NCBI GenBank assembly: GCA_027575765.1
Contig: JANBPT010000032.1
Location: 1-64,000 of the forward strand
Direction: 5' to 3'
DNA: 64,000 nucleotides
Source of the DNA: Tieghemiomyces parasiticus
Taxonomy: Eukaryota; Kickxellomycota; Dimargaritomycetes; Dimargaritales; Dimargaritaceae
Shown here: positions 44,014-53,935 of the stretch, piece by piece
Position numbering within the stretch: position 1 is the stretch's first letter
Layout of the letters: each line of letters opens with the position of its first letter
Program-made: the position numbers and the translations under genes
Notes under the pieces: model-generated
Databases searched by the model: none
Told to the model about the DNA's origin: nothing
Seen by the model: the letters and a program-made list of their open reading frames with translations, nothing else

Positions 44014-47000
44014 TTATGACTGACTGGCCTCGGAGGTCCGCTTACTAAAGTAGTTGCCAAACAGGTTTTTCGAAAGTGACGGTGCCGTTTCAGAGACCTC
44101 CGTATTAGCTGCCGTGTGGTCGGCCTTGTCGTCAAGTGTAAATCCGCGGAGAAAGCTAGCCAGAACGTCCGTGTTCGGATCGTCCCGCCCGTTCTCGCCG
44201 CTCGTTTGAGCATTAGTACCTCCAGTTTCACTCCGCTCTTCGGCCACCATCATTGCTTCATCCACGTCGTTGCCATCCGATACAGCCGTAGATTTGGTAG
44301 TCGCAGCAGCAGCCTCGGCAGAAGAAGAAGCGTATACGAGAGGCCCCACGAGCTCATCAAAGATCATGTGGACTGGTGCCAGCAGGTGACTGGGCCCGCG
44401 GAGCATCTCGTCCACCAGCTCGGAAGGATCTCTCAACGCTTGGTGGTCGCCCGTGGCTGCGGTCTGGCCCGCAGCGGCGGTCGCCTTGAGCCGGTCAGCT
44501 TCGCCAGTGAGGGCTCGGGGCTGCAGTTTACCGTACACCCTAGAGTATAGTGTGAGCTCCCCAGGCGCCGGGGCATCCGTGTCCATGGCAGCAGTAGATT
44601 GTTCGTGCGCAACTGTCGATTGTGCGGTACGGGAGATCACCGAGTTATGACGTAAAACAACGGAGGTTCCCTCGTCTTTGTCTTCCGCCTGGGGTACAAA
44701 AGTGAGGACCGTGCCGCGGCCCGTCATGGCCACCAGACTAACGTGGCTCAGATCGGTGTCGATGGCCTGCGTTGCGTTATCGATGGCCAAGAGATTGGTG
44801 GACCGGTCTTCGAGGGGGTATACAATGGTGGTGGAGGGTTTACCGATGGACTCCCCCTCGGCCAGCCGGGCGTTGATGAAGGTGACTCGCTTCACCTTGT
44901 GACGGAGGAGACGCGTGGCGACGGGGGTTGGGGAATCGGCGCGGTACAAGTTCAGACGGGTTCGGAAGGCCCCTGCGTCGGCCGGCGGTCCGGTAATGGC
45001 ATCCTCCAGGGTAGCAATCAAAGTCCCGTGCGGGTGCACCACAACCTCATGGAAAGTGGTGGCCGTCACATTCCACAGCTGCATGCGGTCCAGAGCGTCC
45101 CACAGGTACAGCTGGTCGGCGGTCTGGACAATCAGACGGAGGCCCGGTCCGGCAAACCGGAGGAGCTGGATGGTGTTGCCCAGTGGGAGGGTCTGGGTGT
45201 CCTGCAGCTCGAGGGTACGGGCGTCCCACAAGCAGATCCGCCGACCCGAGGCAGCAATCAGGGCGGACCCGTCGTGCGAGAAACTGGCCTGCGTGAGTGG
45301 GACATTCCCGTAGGTCAGGGCACCCCGGCTCTGCCAGGAACCTTGCGCGTTGGTCTTCTTGGGCCGGCCGGGCAGGGGACTACGGCCCTGGAAAGTCCAC
45401 AGACGAAGGCGGCCGTCGGCCCCCGTGGTGACCAGCTGCGGCGGGGAGGTCGATCGTTTAGGTTGGATCTGGAAGGACATCGAGGTCATGGCACCTTGAT
45501 GCGGATCCAGGACCCGGGTAATGGGGCCAAGGTACTGCTTCGACGCCACGCAGTAATGGTAAAACACCAGCTGGCGGGCGTACACGTCGTTACGATTATC
45601 GAGGGTAATGTAGGCGGCTAACCACCGACCATTCCGGGTGACCGTGAAATGTTCGATCAGGATCCCCGACCGTGCGGCGTACGGATCGCCCGATCGGAGG
45701 CTTATGGCACCCAAGGCGAGTTCCTGGCAACCCGCGCGGTCGGCGAAGGGGTCGTAGAATTGGACGGAGGCGAAGGGGGTATCAAACATCAGCTGCTGTG
45801 TGATCGGGTGCGCTTGCAGGCCCGCGGCAGGATACCGGGCAGCGCACTGCGGGAGAAGGTCCGGCTGGATCCGCAGGTTGATGGCGGTGGTTTGGAAGCG
45901 AGGCATTGCCAGTTCATAGCTGTGGATCGACCCGTTGCCCATCACCATGGCGACGCGACTGTGGTCAGGAGCCGCCACGAAGCCGCGAATGATGCTGCCC
46001 AAGTGTGGGGTAAAGATGGTTTTGAAGCTGTTCCAGTTCTGTGACAACAGCACCGGCTTATCACTGGTGGACAGGAGCTGGTCATCGTACGCGCTGAAGT
46101 ACAAGCCCTCTATACCAACACCGTGCCAGAGAGGCATTCGGATGGTCTTGGTGAAGAGGCGGGTCTGCAGTTTCTGGTAGATCAGAATTTCACCAGACTG
46201 ACAGCCTACGGCCAAATGACCCTCCGTAGGGTGGAAGGCCAGGCTGCTCACCCAGTTAACGGTGTGGGTAATCAGGAAGGGTTTGAACAACTCGGACGTT
46301 TCGGAGCTGTCCCGCATGTAATCAGTAGCCCCGTCTTTCGTCAGATCCCACACGCCCAAGGTACGGCCGTAGCCCACGGCCAGGAAGCGGCCACACGGAG
46401 AGAGGGCTAGGTCGGACACGATGTTGCGTAGCATGTAAGGACTAAACTGGTGGCACGGGTCCACGGCCGCCAGATCCATACCCACGACAGCGCCGATGAG
46501 GCCGATGGGAGAGAACCGACCCTCGCTTTGGGGCTGCTGTCGGCTCACGCTCATGAGCCACAGATAGAGGTAGCGGGGGTCTTTCGGATGCGGGATGATC
46601 TTGGCCACCGGGAGCGGCATGGTCCACTGCCGGATGATCTGGCCCTGGGTGATGTTGTAGAGACCAAGTTGGAGGTCCCGGGTGGCCAGGTAAACCAAGG
46701 AGGGATCCTCCGGGTGGGCGGCCGCGGCGGTGATGGCCTGACCCACCCAGAAGGAGGAAACCAGTGCTCCTCTGGGTACGTTGTAGAGACGCACGGTGGC
46801 CTGGCGACACTCCAGGAGGAACTTGGAGTCCGACGTATAGAGATAGGAGGCCGGGTTATTCGGGCCACCAGCCCGACACACCAGGGCCAGGTCGGTCGCG
46901 GAGGTCTCGTCGTCCGCAGACTCTTCGACGGGGAAAGAGTGGGCGATCATGCGGTGCCGGTCGGCAACATAGGCCGTGTGGAAGCCGTAATCTTGACCAT

Positions 47001-47277
47001 TATCACCGTTAGTGCTGGAATTCGGTTTGTGCAGACCCCCCATTGTATAGTCGGACACGGGCACCGGGCTGAAGTCGGTGTCGCGCTGCAAGGCTTCCAA
47101 CCAAGCGACCCGCACCGTATCCGCCTGGTGCCAACTGTATTCCTTTGTGGGCTCCACAGGGGCAGCCTGTGTGGGGGTGGCCTGGACGGGTGCGGCCTGT
47201 GCGGGGGAGGCCTGCGCGAAGGTGATGGCCTTCGGCCTTCTTTGCTTCCGCTTGGGAAGATGTTGGAGGGCGGGCAT
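44014..47277 (-). CDS. WD40-repeat protein, WDR75/Utp17 (Nan1)-like
   Basis: Single exon, 1087 aa, longer than yeast Utp17 (about 900) and human WDR75 (about 830). A basic start (LPKRKQRRPK) suits a nucleolar protein. Two beta-propellers are visible. WD-like units include LALSPCGRFLAVGYGRTLGV, then LAFHPTEGHLAVGCQSGEIL, and later QLVTTGADGRLRLWTFQG and ASFSHDGSALIAASGRRICL. The segment FTVTRNGRWLAAY, followed by a DPHQGAMTSMSF block, matches the order in WDR75. Utp17 is part of t-UTP/UtpA, which binds nascent pre-rRNA in the small-subunit processome and links transcription to 18S processing. The C-terminal 200 residues are acidic and disordered with Thr/Ala repeats. The N-terminal 45 residues hold Q-A-x-P repeats. 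Another nucleolar WD40 protein is the main alternative. Confidence 0.7.
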   Translation of the reverse strand: MPALQHLPKRKQRRPKAITFAQASPAQAAPVQATPTQAAPVEPTKEYSWHQADTVRVAWLEALQRDTDFSPVPVSDYTMGGLHKPNSSTNGDNGQDYGFHTAYVADRHRMIAHSFPVEESADDETSATDLALVCRAGGPNNPASYLYTSDSKFLLECRQATVRLYNVPRGALVSSFWVGQAITAAAAHPEDPSLVYLATRDLQLGLYNITQGQIIRQWTMPLPVAKIIPHPKDPRYLYLWLMSVSRQQPQSEGRFSPIGLIGAVVGMDLAAVDPCHQFSPYMLRNIVSDLALSPCGRFLAVGYGRTLGVWDLTKDGATDYMRDSSETSELFKPFLITHTVNWVSSLAFHPTEGHLAVGCQSGEILIYQKLQTRLFTKTIRMPLWHGVGIEGLYFSAYDDQLLSTSDKPVLLSQNWNSFKTIFTPHLGSIIRGFVAAPDHSRVAMVMGNGSIHSYELAMPRFQTTAINLRIQPDLLPQCAARYPAAGLQAHPITQQLMFDTPFASVQFYDPFADRAGCQELALGAISLRSGDPYAARSGILIEHFTVTRNGRWLAAYITLDNRNDVYARQLVFYHYCVASKQYLGPITRVLDPHQGAMTSMSFQIQPKRSTSPPQLVTTGADGRLRLWTFQGRSPLPGRPKKTNAQGSWQSRGALTYGNVPLTQASFSHDGSALIAASGRRICLWDARTLELQDTQTLPLGNTIQLLRFAGPGLRLIVQTADQLYLWDALDRMQLWNVTATTFHEVVVHPHGTLIATLEDAITGPPADAGAFRTRLNLYRADSPTPVATRLLRHKVKRVTFINARLAEGESIGKPSTTIVYPLEDRSTNLLAIDNATQAIDTDLSHVSLVAMTGRGTVLTFVPQAEDKDEGTSVVLRHNSVISRTAQSTVAHEQSTAAMDTDAPAPGELTLYSRVYGKLQPRALTGEADRLKATAAAGQTAATGDHQALRDPSELVDEMLRGPSHLLAPVHMIFDELVGPLVYASSSAEAAAATTKSTAVSDGNDVDEAMMVAEERSETGGTNAQTSGENGRDDPNTDVLASFLRGFTLDDKADHTAANTEVSETAPSLSKNLFGNYFSKRTSEASQS

Positions 47278-48913
47278 GGTAGCGGGATCGGGGGGGGAGG
47301 TAGCAACCCAGTCAAGGTATGGGGCACTATCTACTGGCCGTGAGGACTTAAAAGGGGTGGGTCTAAAGGCAGAAAAAAAAGAGGGTGCGGCTTATTATAT
47401 CAACTAGTTGAACGTTGACAGTGAATATCGTGAGGCACTAGAATAGGGAGGGGTCGAGTATAGCCCGGGTATTCTAGGCAGGAATCGGGACAAGTCGAGT
47501 GCGAAAGCAAGGTAGACCGTCTACCCTTGACCAAATGCAGTCCGGATTCGCGAGGGAGTTGGGAGTGGCAGGGCAACGTCGACGTGTGCAATGTGAATTA
47601 GGAGAGGCCTCCTGAAGGTTTGCGATTACAAATGAGCCGTGCAAGGGAGTATCGCCTGGTTTGGAGTCCAACGAAGCCTAGGTTGAGGTCGGTAGTATCT
47701 ACGCATCGCTAGTCAGAGTATGGCCATTTTTTTCGCCCGTCGGCTCCGTATTAATTCGGCTGCATCTGAACGCAAAAAATGAGGAAAAAAAAAAAGCATG
47801 GCCGGGCCGCTTATGGCGGGGTTAGACCCATACTAAAGCGACCAAGCTACGGCCCGCGATATTTTTTTTTATCTTTTTGTCCCGGGGTTTCCCCACTCTA
47901 TCGTCGAATAGGTGCGTTGGATCGAAGGCTAGCATCAATACCCACGGCAGGACATTTTCTCCACTTAGAGCCTGTGGTTCAGTTCTGATCGGTCTGCAGC
48001 TTTGGTGATAAATCTAGCCGTTCGCTGTACATTGCAGACTTGGGCTACCTGATCAGCTTGTAGACAATGGTTGGTTAAATACTAGAACGGAATGGCCATC
48101 AAGTTGGCTAGATACCTTCTGTGAGCAATGGTTACCAAAATCGCGCATGGGCGCCGCTGGTTCGACACCCCGGTCAGCGGCCAGGTGGACAATCACGTGA
48201 TGAAATTTAATAGCGAGACAGTGGTCAAGGTGGTTGACTGCTTTGCTGTAGCTATTATAACCAAAGCGGCTGCCGGCTACCACGGGTACAGATGCCCCAT
48301 CGATAATCCCGGTGTGTTGCGAAAGGCCCCGATGGAACCCTAAGGGATTTCCTCATGATCACTCTCGTCAACGAGGGACGACCCCAGAGAGTGGTGCAGA
48401 TAAGTAATACCAGGTAAGCCAGACCTAGACTGCGGGGGCAACGAAGTCGACCCTCCTGGGACCAATAGACCCTATGAGGCTCATGGCCCGCCCGCAGCGT
48501 AGAGGTATCTTCCGTCCACGGAGATGTTCTACACGCTGGAAAGTCCAACCCGGTAGGTTAGGCACCGAGACAGGTAAGTCACAGCCCTGCTTGTTGAATC
48601 AACCGCAGTGGCTACCGAATCAGGCTAACCCGAATAAATTGGGACAGGTAGTGGAGCTCCTTAGTACTCCGGGCTCCGCCTGGCCGTTCAGTAGCCTCAC
48701 TGGCGCGACACGTTGCGAGTTTACAGTGGCCGACCGTGACGACGCCCGCCAGGACACCTGAACTGCTCATCGCGTAGCTTGCCATCACCATCCCATTTCC
48801 CTGTCACATCTGGTGTATTTGCCCATTCCTCCTTCCTATTCTTCGACCCTCCCCACGCCCTCCCATCTGTCCACCCCAGCCCCATCCCTGGCCCCTCCGC
48901 CCTTTTATTCGAC
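47278..48913. other. Intergenic, 1.6 kb
   Basis: Divergent promoters of the WD40 gene and the proteasome gene. Short frames on both strands (for example around 48053-48343) are equally plausible in opposite directions, so I treat them as chance. The last 150 bp are CT-rich. Confidence 0.6.
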
Positions 48914-49849
48914 ATGGTAAGTCGGTAGAGCGACCGTTGGGGCTGGTGCCGCAGTACAGAGCTGCAATCCATACCGGCCTTAAGGTCCCGACCCATTTCT
49001 AACCGTTCATCTGACCTCCGCTATCTACTCACCACCTCTCCTTCCCTCCCCACACCTTGGCTCTAGTTTCGCAACCAGTACGATAACGATGCGTCCACCT
49101 GGAGCCCGCAGGGCCGCATCCACCAGATTGAGTATGCCATGGAGGCGGTGAAACAAGGCTCGGCTGTTGTGGGACTGCGCTCGGACGACTTTGCTGTACT
49201 AGTGGCGGTCAAGCGATCGCCTGGGGAGCTTGCGTCTTACCAAAAGAAGATCTTCCGCACCGATGACCACATGGGCATTGCCATCGCCGGGCTAACCTCC
49301 GACGCTCGCGTACTGAGCAACTTTATGCGTAACGAGGCCATGCGGTCGCGTACGCTCTATGACCGACCCTTGCCGGTGTTCCGCATTGCCAACACGCTCT
49401 CCGAGAAGGCCCAGACCAACACCCAGGAGTACGGCCGCCGCCCTTACGGCGTGGGTCTGCTCATCATTGGCTACGACGAGACGGGCCCTCACCTTTATGA
49501 GTTTTCGCCCTCCGCTAACGTGCTCGAATACTTTGCCATGTCCATTGGGTCCCGCTCCCAGTCCGCCCGTACTTACCTCGAGCGCCGGTTCGATACTTTT
49601 CCGCAGGCCAGTCTCGACGACCTGATTGAGCACGGCCTACGGGCCCTGCGCGATACATTGGCCCAGGATAAGTCCCTGGATACTCTCAACTGCTCCATTG
49701 CCTACGTCGGCAAGGATACCGACTTCACCCTGCTCGACGGTGAGGCGGTGGCGCCCTACCTCGCCCGGCTGGAAAGTGACGGCGGCGACGGGACGGGGGC
49801 GGCATCGCTTGGGTCCGATTCGGTGGCGCCCATGGAGACCGAGGCTTAG
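48914..49849 (+). CDS. 20S proteasome subunit alpha-1 (PSMA1 type)
   Basis: Two exons: the ATG alone (48914-48916), a 150-nt intron (GTAAGT donor, CTCTAG acceptor), then 49067-49849; 261 aa. The second exon opens with [20 protein letters not shown], followed by [12 protein letters not shown], the alpha-1 (C7/PSMA1) N-terminus and the alpha-subunit signature. [11 protein letters not shown] and [15 protein letters not shown] are also alpha-1 hallmarks. Alpha subunits form the outer gated rings of the 20S core particle; they lack the catalytic Thr and contact the regulatory caps. The C-terminal tail is acidic with a DGGDGTG stretch, as is common for this subunit. The splice site after the initiator codon is needed because exon 2 has no suitable ATG before the signature. 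Confidence 0.95.
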
Positions 49850-51099
49850 TGGAGCTACTTAATGCAGGTGTGAGCCTCGAACCACCCCCCTCCCCCTACC
49901 ACCTGATGTACTTTGTTTCTTTTTCCTCCTTTTTCCATTACTTCTCTACTCCAGTCGGTCGCCTCTCTACCCCGTCGTATCATCACACTGCGCCTACTTC
50001 TCTGCCAAATTGTCGAGCATGCTGCAAGCCACACAATACAGCACCGCAATGCCATAGCCCGCCTATAATTTAGTAGAGAAACTGGCATTAGTTGTTGTAC
50101 CCTGGTCTCATTAGCAGGGACAGTAGACCTGGAAGCGCCTGCTAACCGAGGCTCGACTGGATGCCCGGCCTTGTCGATTGGAGTAGATAGAGACGAACTT
50201 CTCGGGTCGACTGCCGGACCATACACTCTTCCATAAGCTGACTTGGGACAGGTTAGTTGCTGGCTATCTACGTGGCCCTAAGTGCGTTGTTGGTGCCGAT
50301 GGGCTGCTGGAAATTACCGCGGAGGTTAGTTACAGAGAGCCCGGTCCGTGCGGTATAACCTAAATTTGAGAATATACTACCGTTTTGCAAACAGTAAAAA
50401 CGGATGAGACACCGATAGACAGCCCGAGCATAGGGTTGTAGGACCAATCGGGAAGTGGCCCGCGTAGAATTCGCTCCGGTAGCCCCTACACGTCGGCGTG
50501 GTACAACCTAAGCCTCTTTCCTCCCCCCTTTTAACGATTAGAGGCCCAACTCCGTGTCCAGTTGCAAGCCATGGCGGTGCACTACTCCCAGCCTTAAAAA
50601 AAAGGGCCTCGTCACAGGCTCCAAAGGCTAGGGTATGCCGACAGGTAATGTCAGAACGCAACAACCAACCCATCGGGTGCGAGGACAAGGCAAGGAAGAG
50701 GAGAGTACAAAAAAAAGGGAGGCGGCGGCCTCGGATAACTAATATATATGTATATAAAGGCAGCTATGCCCAGCCATTCGACGAGAGGACACTGGTGTGT
50801 AGTACAAGACGGCAGGTGTCTCCCACCGGGACCCACACTATTCACAGACTAGTCGGCATTTTGATCATCCGGCCTGTGGCAAAGTTGGTGTGTCTACCGT
50901 GCCACTATTTGTCGACCAACCTTTCGGCCTGTTATTGAGACGAGAGGTTGGTCGGTTTGCATTTGCCGTCCCGTAATTCAATCTTACCTCTTTAATTCGG
51001 AGCACCGGGCTACCCAGTTGGTAAGGCCGATATACTTATGACAACTCAGACCGACTTTGCCCTTTAAGCGGTATTTCGCTTCGATTGCGTTAGCGACAC

Positions 51100-51113
51100 A
51101 TATATATATATAT
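51100..51113. repeat. AT dinucleotide repeat
   Basis: Seven AT units, about 180 bp upstream of the secreted-protein ATG at 51291. Confidence 0.85.
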
Positions 51114-51149
51114 CGGTTTGACCCCTCCTTGGTCCTGGCTCAAAACCAT

Positions 51150-51155
51150 TATAAG
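51150..51155 (+). promoter_or_regulatory. TATA-like box
   Basis: TATAAG 141 bp upstream of the ATG at 51291. Confidence 0.35.
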
Positions 51156-51290
51156 CTTTATCTATTTAGGCCCTCGGTACACTCAACTTTTTCGTAGCCT
51201 TCGGCTGCCCAGGGCTCCTTCTTTTCATTTTCTTTTTAATTCCTACTTGTCACGGCACTTTCTGCCTTGATACACCATAATTAATTCGCC

Positions 51291-52601
51291 ATGCTATTTT
51301 GTTTCAGGCGGGCGGGTGCCACCGCCGCTCTCCTAGTGTTTTTTTCCATCATCCCAACTGACGCTAACGTACCGCAGGTTGATTCCATGTTGCCCAGCGA
51401 TTCTTCGACCTCAAGTCAGCGACAGCGCGTGACCTCGCGGTCGAACAGGTTTTTCGAACGCCTCAAGCGCTTTACCAAACTCGGTTCCAAACCGGCGGTT
51501 AAATACTACAATACGGGTGTGCCCCAAGTTACCCCCGTCCAATTCGTCCCATTTTCCGACCAGATGTATCGTGCGGCCCTTCATTCTACGCTCAATGCTT
51601 ACCTGGCTCTCCTTAAGGTTAACAGCTTCGAACGTCGCCACGGTCGTTCCCGCTTTGGTCACCAACCGCCAACTGTGGATCCTCCAGCAGCAAACGAGGT
51701 CGTGGTGCAGTATCCAACGATTTTGTCACTTGAGCGTGCGCCCAGGACCGCTGATACCGAAGCGGAGCCGACCTTGGACCCACTCTACGTGAATCTAAGA
51801 GACAACCTCCAATTCCCCGCAAATGAGGGCCTGCTTTACAACTTCGCCGCCGAGGAAACTACCGACGCACTCTACGCGCACATTCTCAACCGCGCTCTGG
51901 TAGACCTAGAAGAGAAGAAACTGTACGGAGAACTCAGCGAGGGTATTTCCGACGCGGCCCGCGACGAGCTAGCACCGTTTTTCCCTAGCAGTGACCATCC
52001 CGAGGCCGACGGGCCGGCCCTCGGATACGTTTACTTGCACCTCGTACCTATGACCATCGTGTACTACATTCATCACGGCCGGTTCGACGTCCTCAGCACC
52101 CTACTCCTTAGGACATTCCCACTCGAACATAGCAGGCGCAAGTGGGTTTTAGCGTATTTCCAAGCCGTGTTCCTCGCCGCACTGATCCCCAGTAAGATGG
52201 ACACACCTCGTATGGGGCGGGAAAGCGGTTTTATAGGTACACAAGACATTAAGCTGCCGATTGCTCGCGCTAGCTTCCTGACCTTCTTCAAAAGTGTCCT
52301 GGAGTTCTATAAAGACCGTTCCACGCGGGATCAGCCTGAGTACCGTCAGATGGAAGACTGCTTACCGCAGGCTCAGAAGAAGCGGTACCAGCTCCTAACC
52401 TACACCCGGGAGGGGAAAATGTTGAAGGGCGCCCTGCAGTACCCGGTAGAACTACTCACATGTTTCCGTGCATTCAGCTTAGATCCTTACCTCTTCATCT
52501 CGGTGCCCATGCAACAGAGCCTATACGTACCCATCTACAGAGACGAGAAAGCATCCCCTATGGTGCCTGTCAAGTTCAGCGTGCTTCGTTCCGCCCAGTA
52601 G
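51291..52601 (+). CDS. Secreted protein of unknown family (436 aa)
   Basis: Single exon, 436 aa. Residues 9-25 (ATAALLVFFSIIPTDAN) form a signal peptide core after a basic start (FRRAG). A Ser/Arg-rich basic stretch follows (residues 38-68, NRFFERLKRFTKL). From about residue 80 the protein looks globular and helical (YRAALHSTLNAYLALLKV, FAAEETTDALYAHILNRALV, FLTFFKSVLEFYKDR). Few Cys are present and no catalytic motif is obvious. One hydrophobic stretch (LVPMTIVYYIHHG) is too weak to call a second membrane segment. No family is recognised. AATAAA follows at 52630. It is the largest complete unassigned secreted protein in the window. Confidence 0.7.
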   Translation: MLFCFRRAGATAALLVFFSIIPTDANVPQVDSMLPSDSSTSSQRQRVTSRSNRFFERLKRFTKLGSKPAVKYYNTGVPQVTPVQFVPFSDQMYRAALHSTLNAYLALLKVNSFERRHGRSRFGHQPPTVDPPAANEVVVQYPTILSLERAPRTADTEAEPTLDPLYVNLRDNLQFPANEGLLYNFAAEETTDALYAHILNRALVDLEEKKLYGELSEGISDAARDELAPFFPSSDHPEADGPALGYVYLHLVPMTIVYYIHHGRFDVLSTLLLRTFPLEHSRRKWVLAYFQAVFLAALIPSKMDTPRMGRESGFIGTQDIKLPIARASFLTFFKSVLEFYKDRSTRDQPEYRQMEDCLPQAQKKRYQLLTYTREGKMLKGALQYPVELLTCFRAFSLDPYLFISVPMQQSLYVPIYRDEKASPMVPVKFSVLRSAQ

Positions 52602-52905
52602 TACATGGTTTGCGCTTATGTAATTCTTGAATAAACCATTATTCGACCCGTATTAGCCGTTGTATACATCCACCCATTTAATGCTGCTTCAGAATAGGGG
52701 GTCCCCGTGACGGATCCCTCTCAAATGAAACGATGTTAAGAATCAACATTCCGTATATGACCTCCTCCCCATCATACAACACACATGAGCAAAGTCAGAC
52801 TGGGTGAGCTATTGTTGCCATGAGGAAAGGCCAGATGCAAAATATTACCCGAGATAATACAAAGGTAAAGGCCATGGGAGGTGAGGGAAAGAGGGAGGGA
52901 GAGGC
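52602..52905. other. Convergent intergenic spacer
   Basis: Short spacer between the secreted-protein gene and NAA10 with the poly(A) signal at 52630; nothing else seen. Confidence 0.6.
52630..52635 (+). terminator. Poly(A) signal
   Basis: AATAAA 29 bp after the stop of the secreted-protein gene. Confidence 0.5.
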
Positions 52906-53935
52906 TCACTTGCGCAGGTCCAGGCGCATCGCGTAGGCATCCTCCCCATCGGCGTAATAGCCTGCCTCGATTTCATGTACGCTAAACTTGAGGTTATCGC
53001 GGTACAGATTGAGGGCAGCGATGTTGCCCCGGCGTACGTGGAGGGAAACATACTGGGCGTTGAACGCTTCGGCCATGGCCCGTTCTATCAAACCAGATGT
53101 GGAAGAGGTTACGAGCCGGAGGGGTGAGGGAAAGTCACTCAAGAATATTAACGGTGGGCCTGTAGGTATCCTCCGCTTAAGCGGATCCGAACATCAATAC
53201 TGCTGTAATGTCGCGAATCGAGGGGTACTTACGGGATAGGCGCATGAGCTTCTCGGCTATACCCAGCCGACGGTACTTGCGCATGACGGAGAGTGACGTA
53301 ATGTGGCCGTGTAGGGCATCAGACGGCTCCTCATCCCTGCCAAGGTCGGTCCGTGGAGAGGTGGTACGGATATGGATTAGTTAACTACAAGGATCTGTAA
53401 ATGCAGAAGCCAGGCCTGTACTATAGAAAAAAATGGGAAATGACTACTTACATCTTAGCGAGGACATAGCCGATTATCCGGCCCTTATCATCCTCGGCCA
53501 CGAACGACAGTTGGGGCCAAGTGGCGATATGGTAAAGGTCTAGGTAAGGTAGGACACAGTTAAACGTGAGGGTGGAGATTAACGAACACAATCAGTTGTG
53601 GGCCTAAAGGCGCTGAACAACCTGGTTGACGTCGGAAGCTACGGGTGGGCAGCGAGGCTTATGCCCACTTGAACCGGGGGCGGCGCACTTACAGTACTTA
53701 AGCTGATAGTTCTCGGGCAAGTTGTGCAAGTTGCAGTTCTGCATGCCCAGTAAGTCCTGGGCCTAACCGAGGGAAAGAGGGGAGGGCCAGACAGGCAGTA
53801 CATTCCAGGTGGGATCAGCAGGGTTAGGGGTGAAAAAAGCTGCGGCTAGAAATCCCGGTCGGACTTGCGCATGCGTCGTAGACATGCGATCCCCTCGACC
53901 AAAAAGGTACCTACCCGAGCTTGGCGAACGTTCAT
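52906..53935 (-). CDS. NAA10: N-alpha-acetyltransferase 10 (Ard1), catalytic subunit of NatA
   Basis: Five short exons: 53935-53915, 53762-53693, 53539-53452, 53336-53233 and 53084-52906. Donors are GTAGGT, GTAAGT, GTAAGT and GTAAGT. All phases match and give 153 aa. The protein tracks NAA10 from end to end: [50 protein letters not shown], the acetyl-CoA pyrophosphate loop [16 protein letters not shown] and [11 protein letters not shown]. With Naa15 it acetylates N-terminal Ser, Ala, Gly, Thr and Val of nascent chains at the ribosome. It stops just after the GNAT domain and lacks the C-terminal tail of animal and yeast forms. The TGA lies within a CGCAAGTGAGC context that might be a donor, so a spliced tail is possible. 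Confidence 0.92.

Larger units (their letters stand above)
49850..51290. other. Intergenic, 1.4 kb
   Basis: No gene seen. It contains an AT repeat at 51100-51113 and a TATA-like element near 51150. Confidence 0.6.

Noticed and set aside
48053..48343. Protein-like frames on both strands
   Set aside because: Both read equally well with no start context, splice partner or motif; probably chance.
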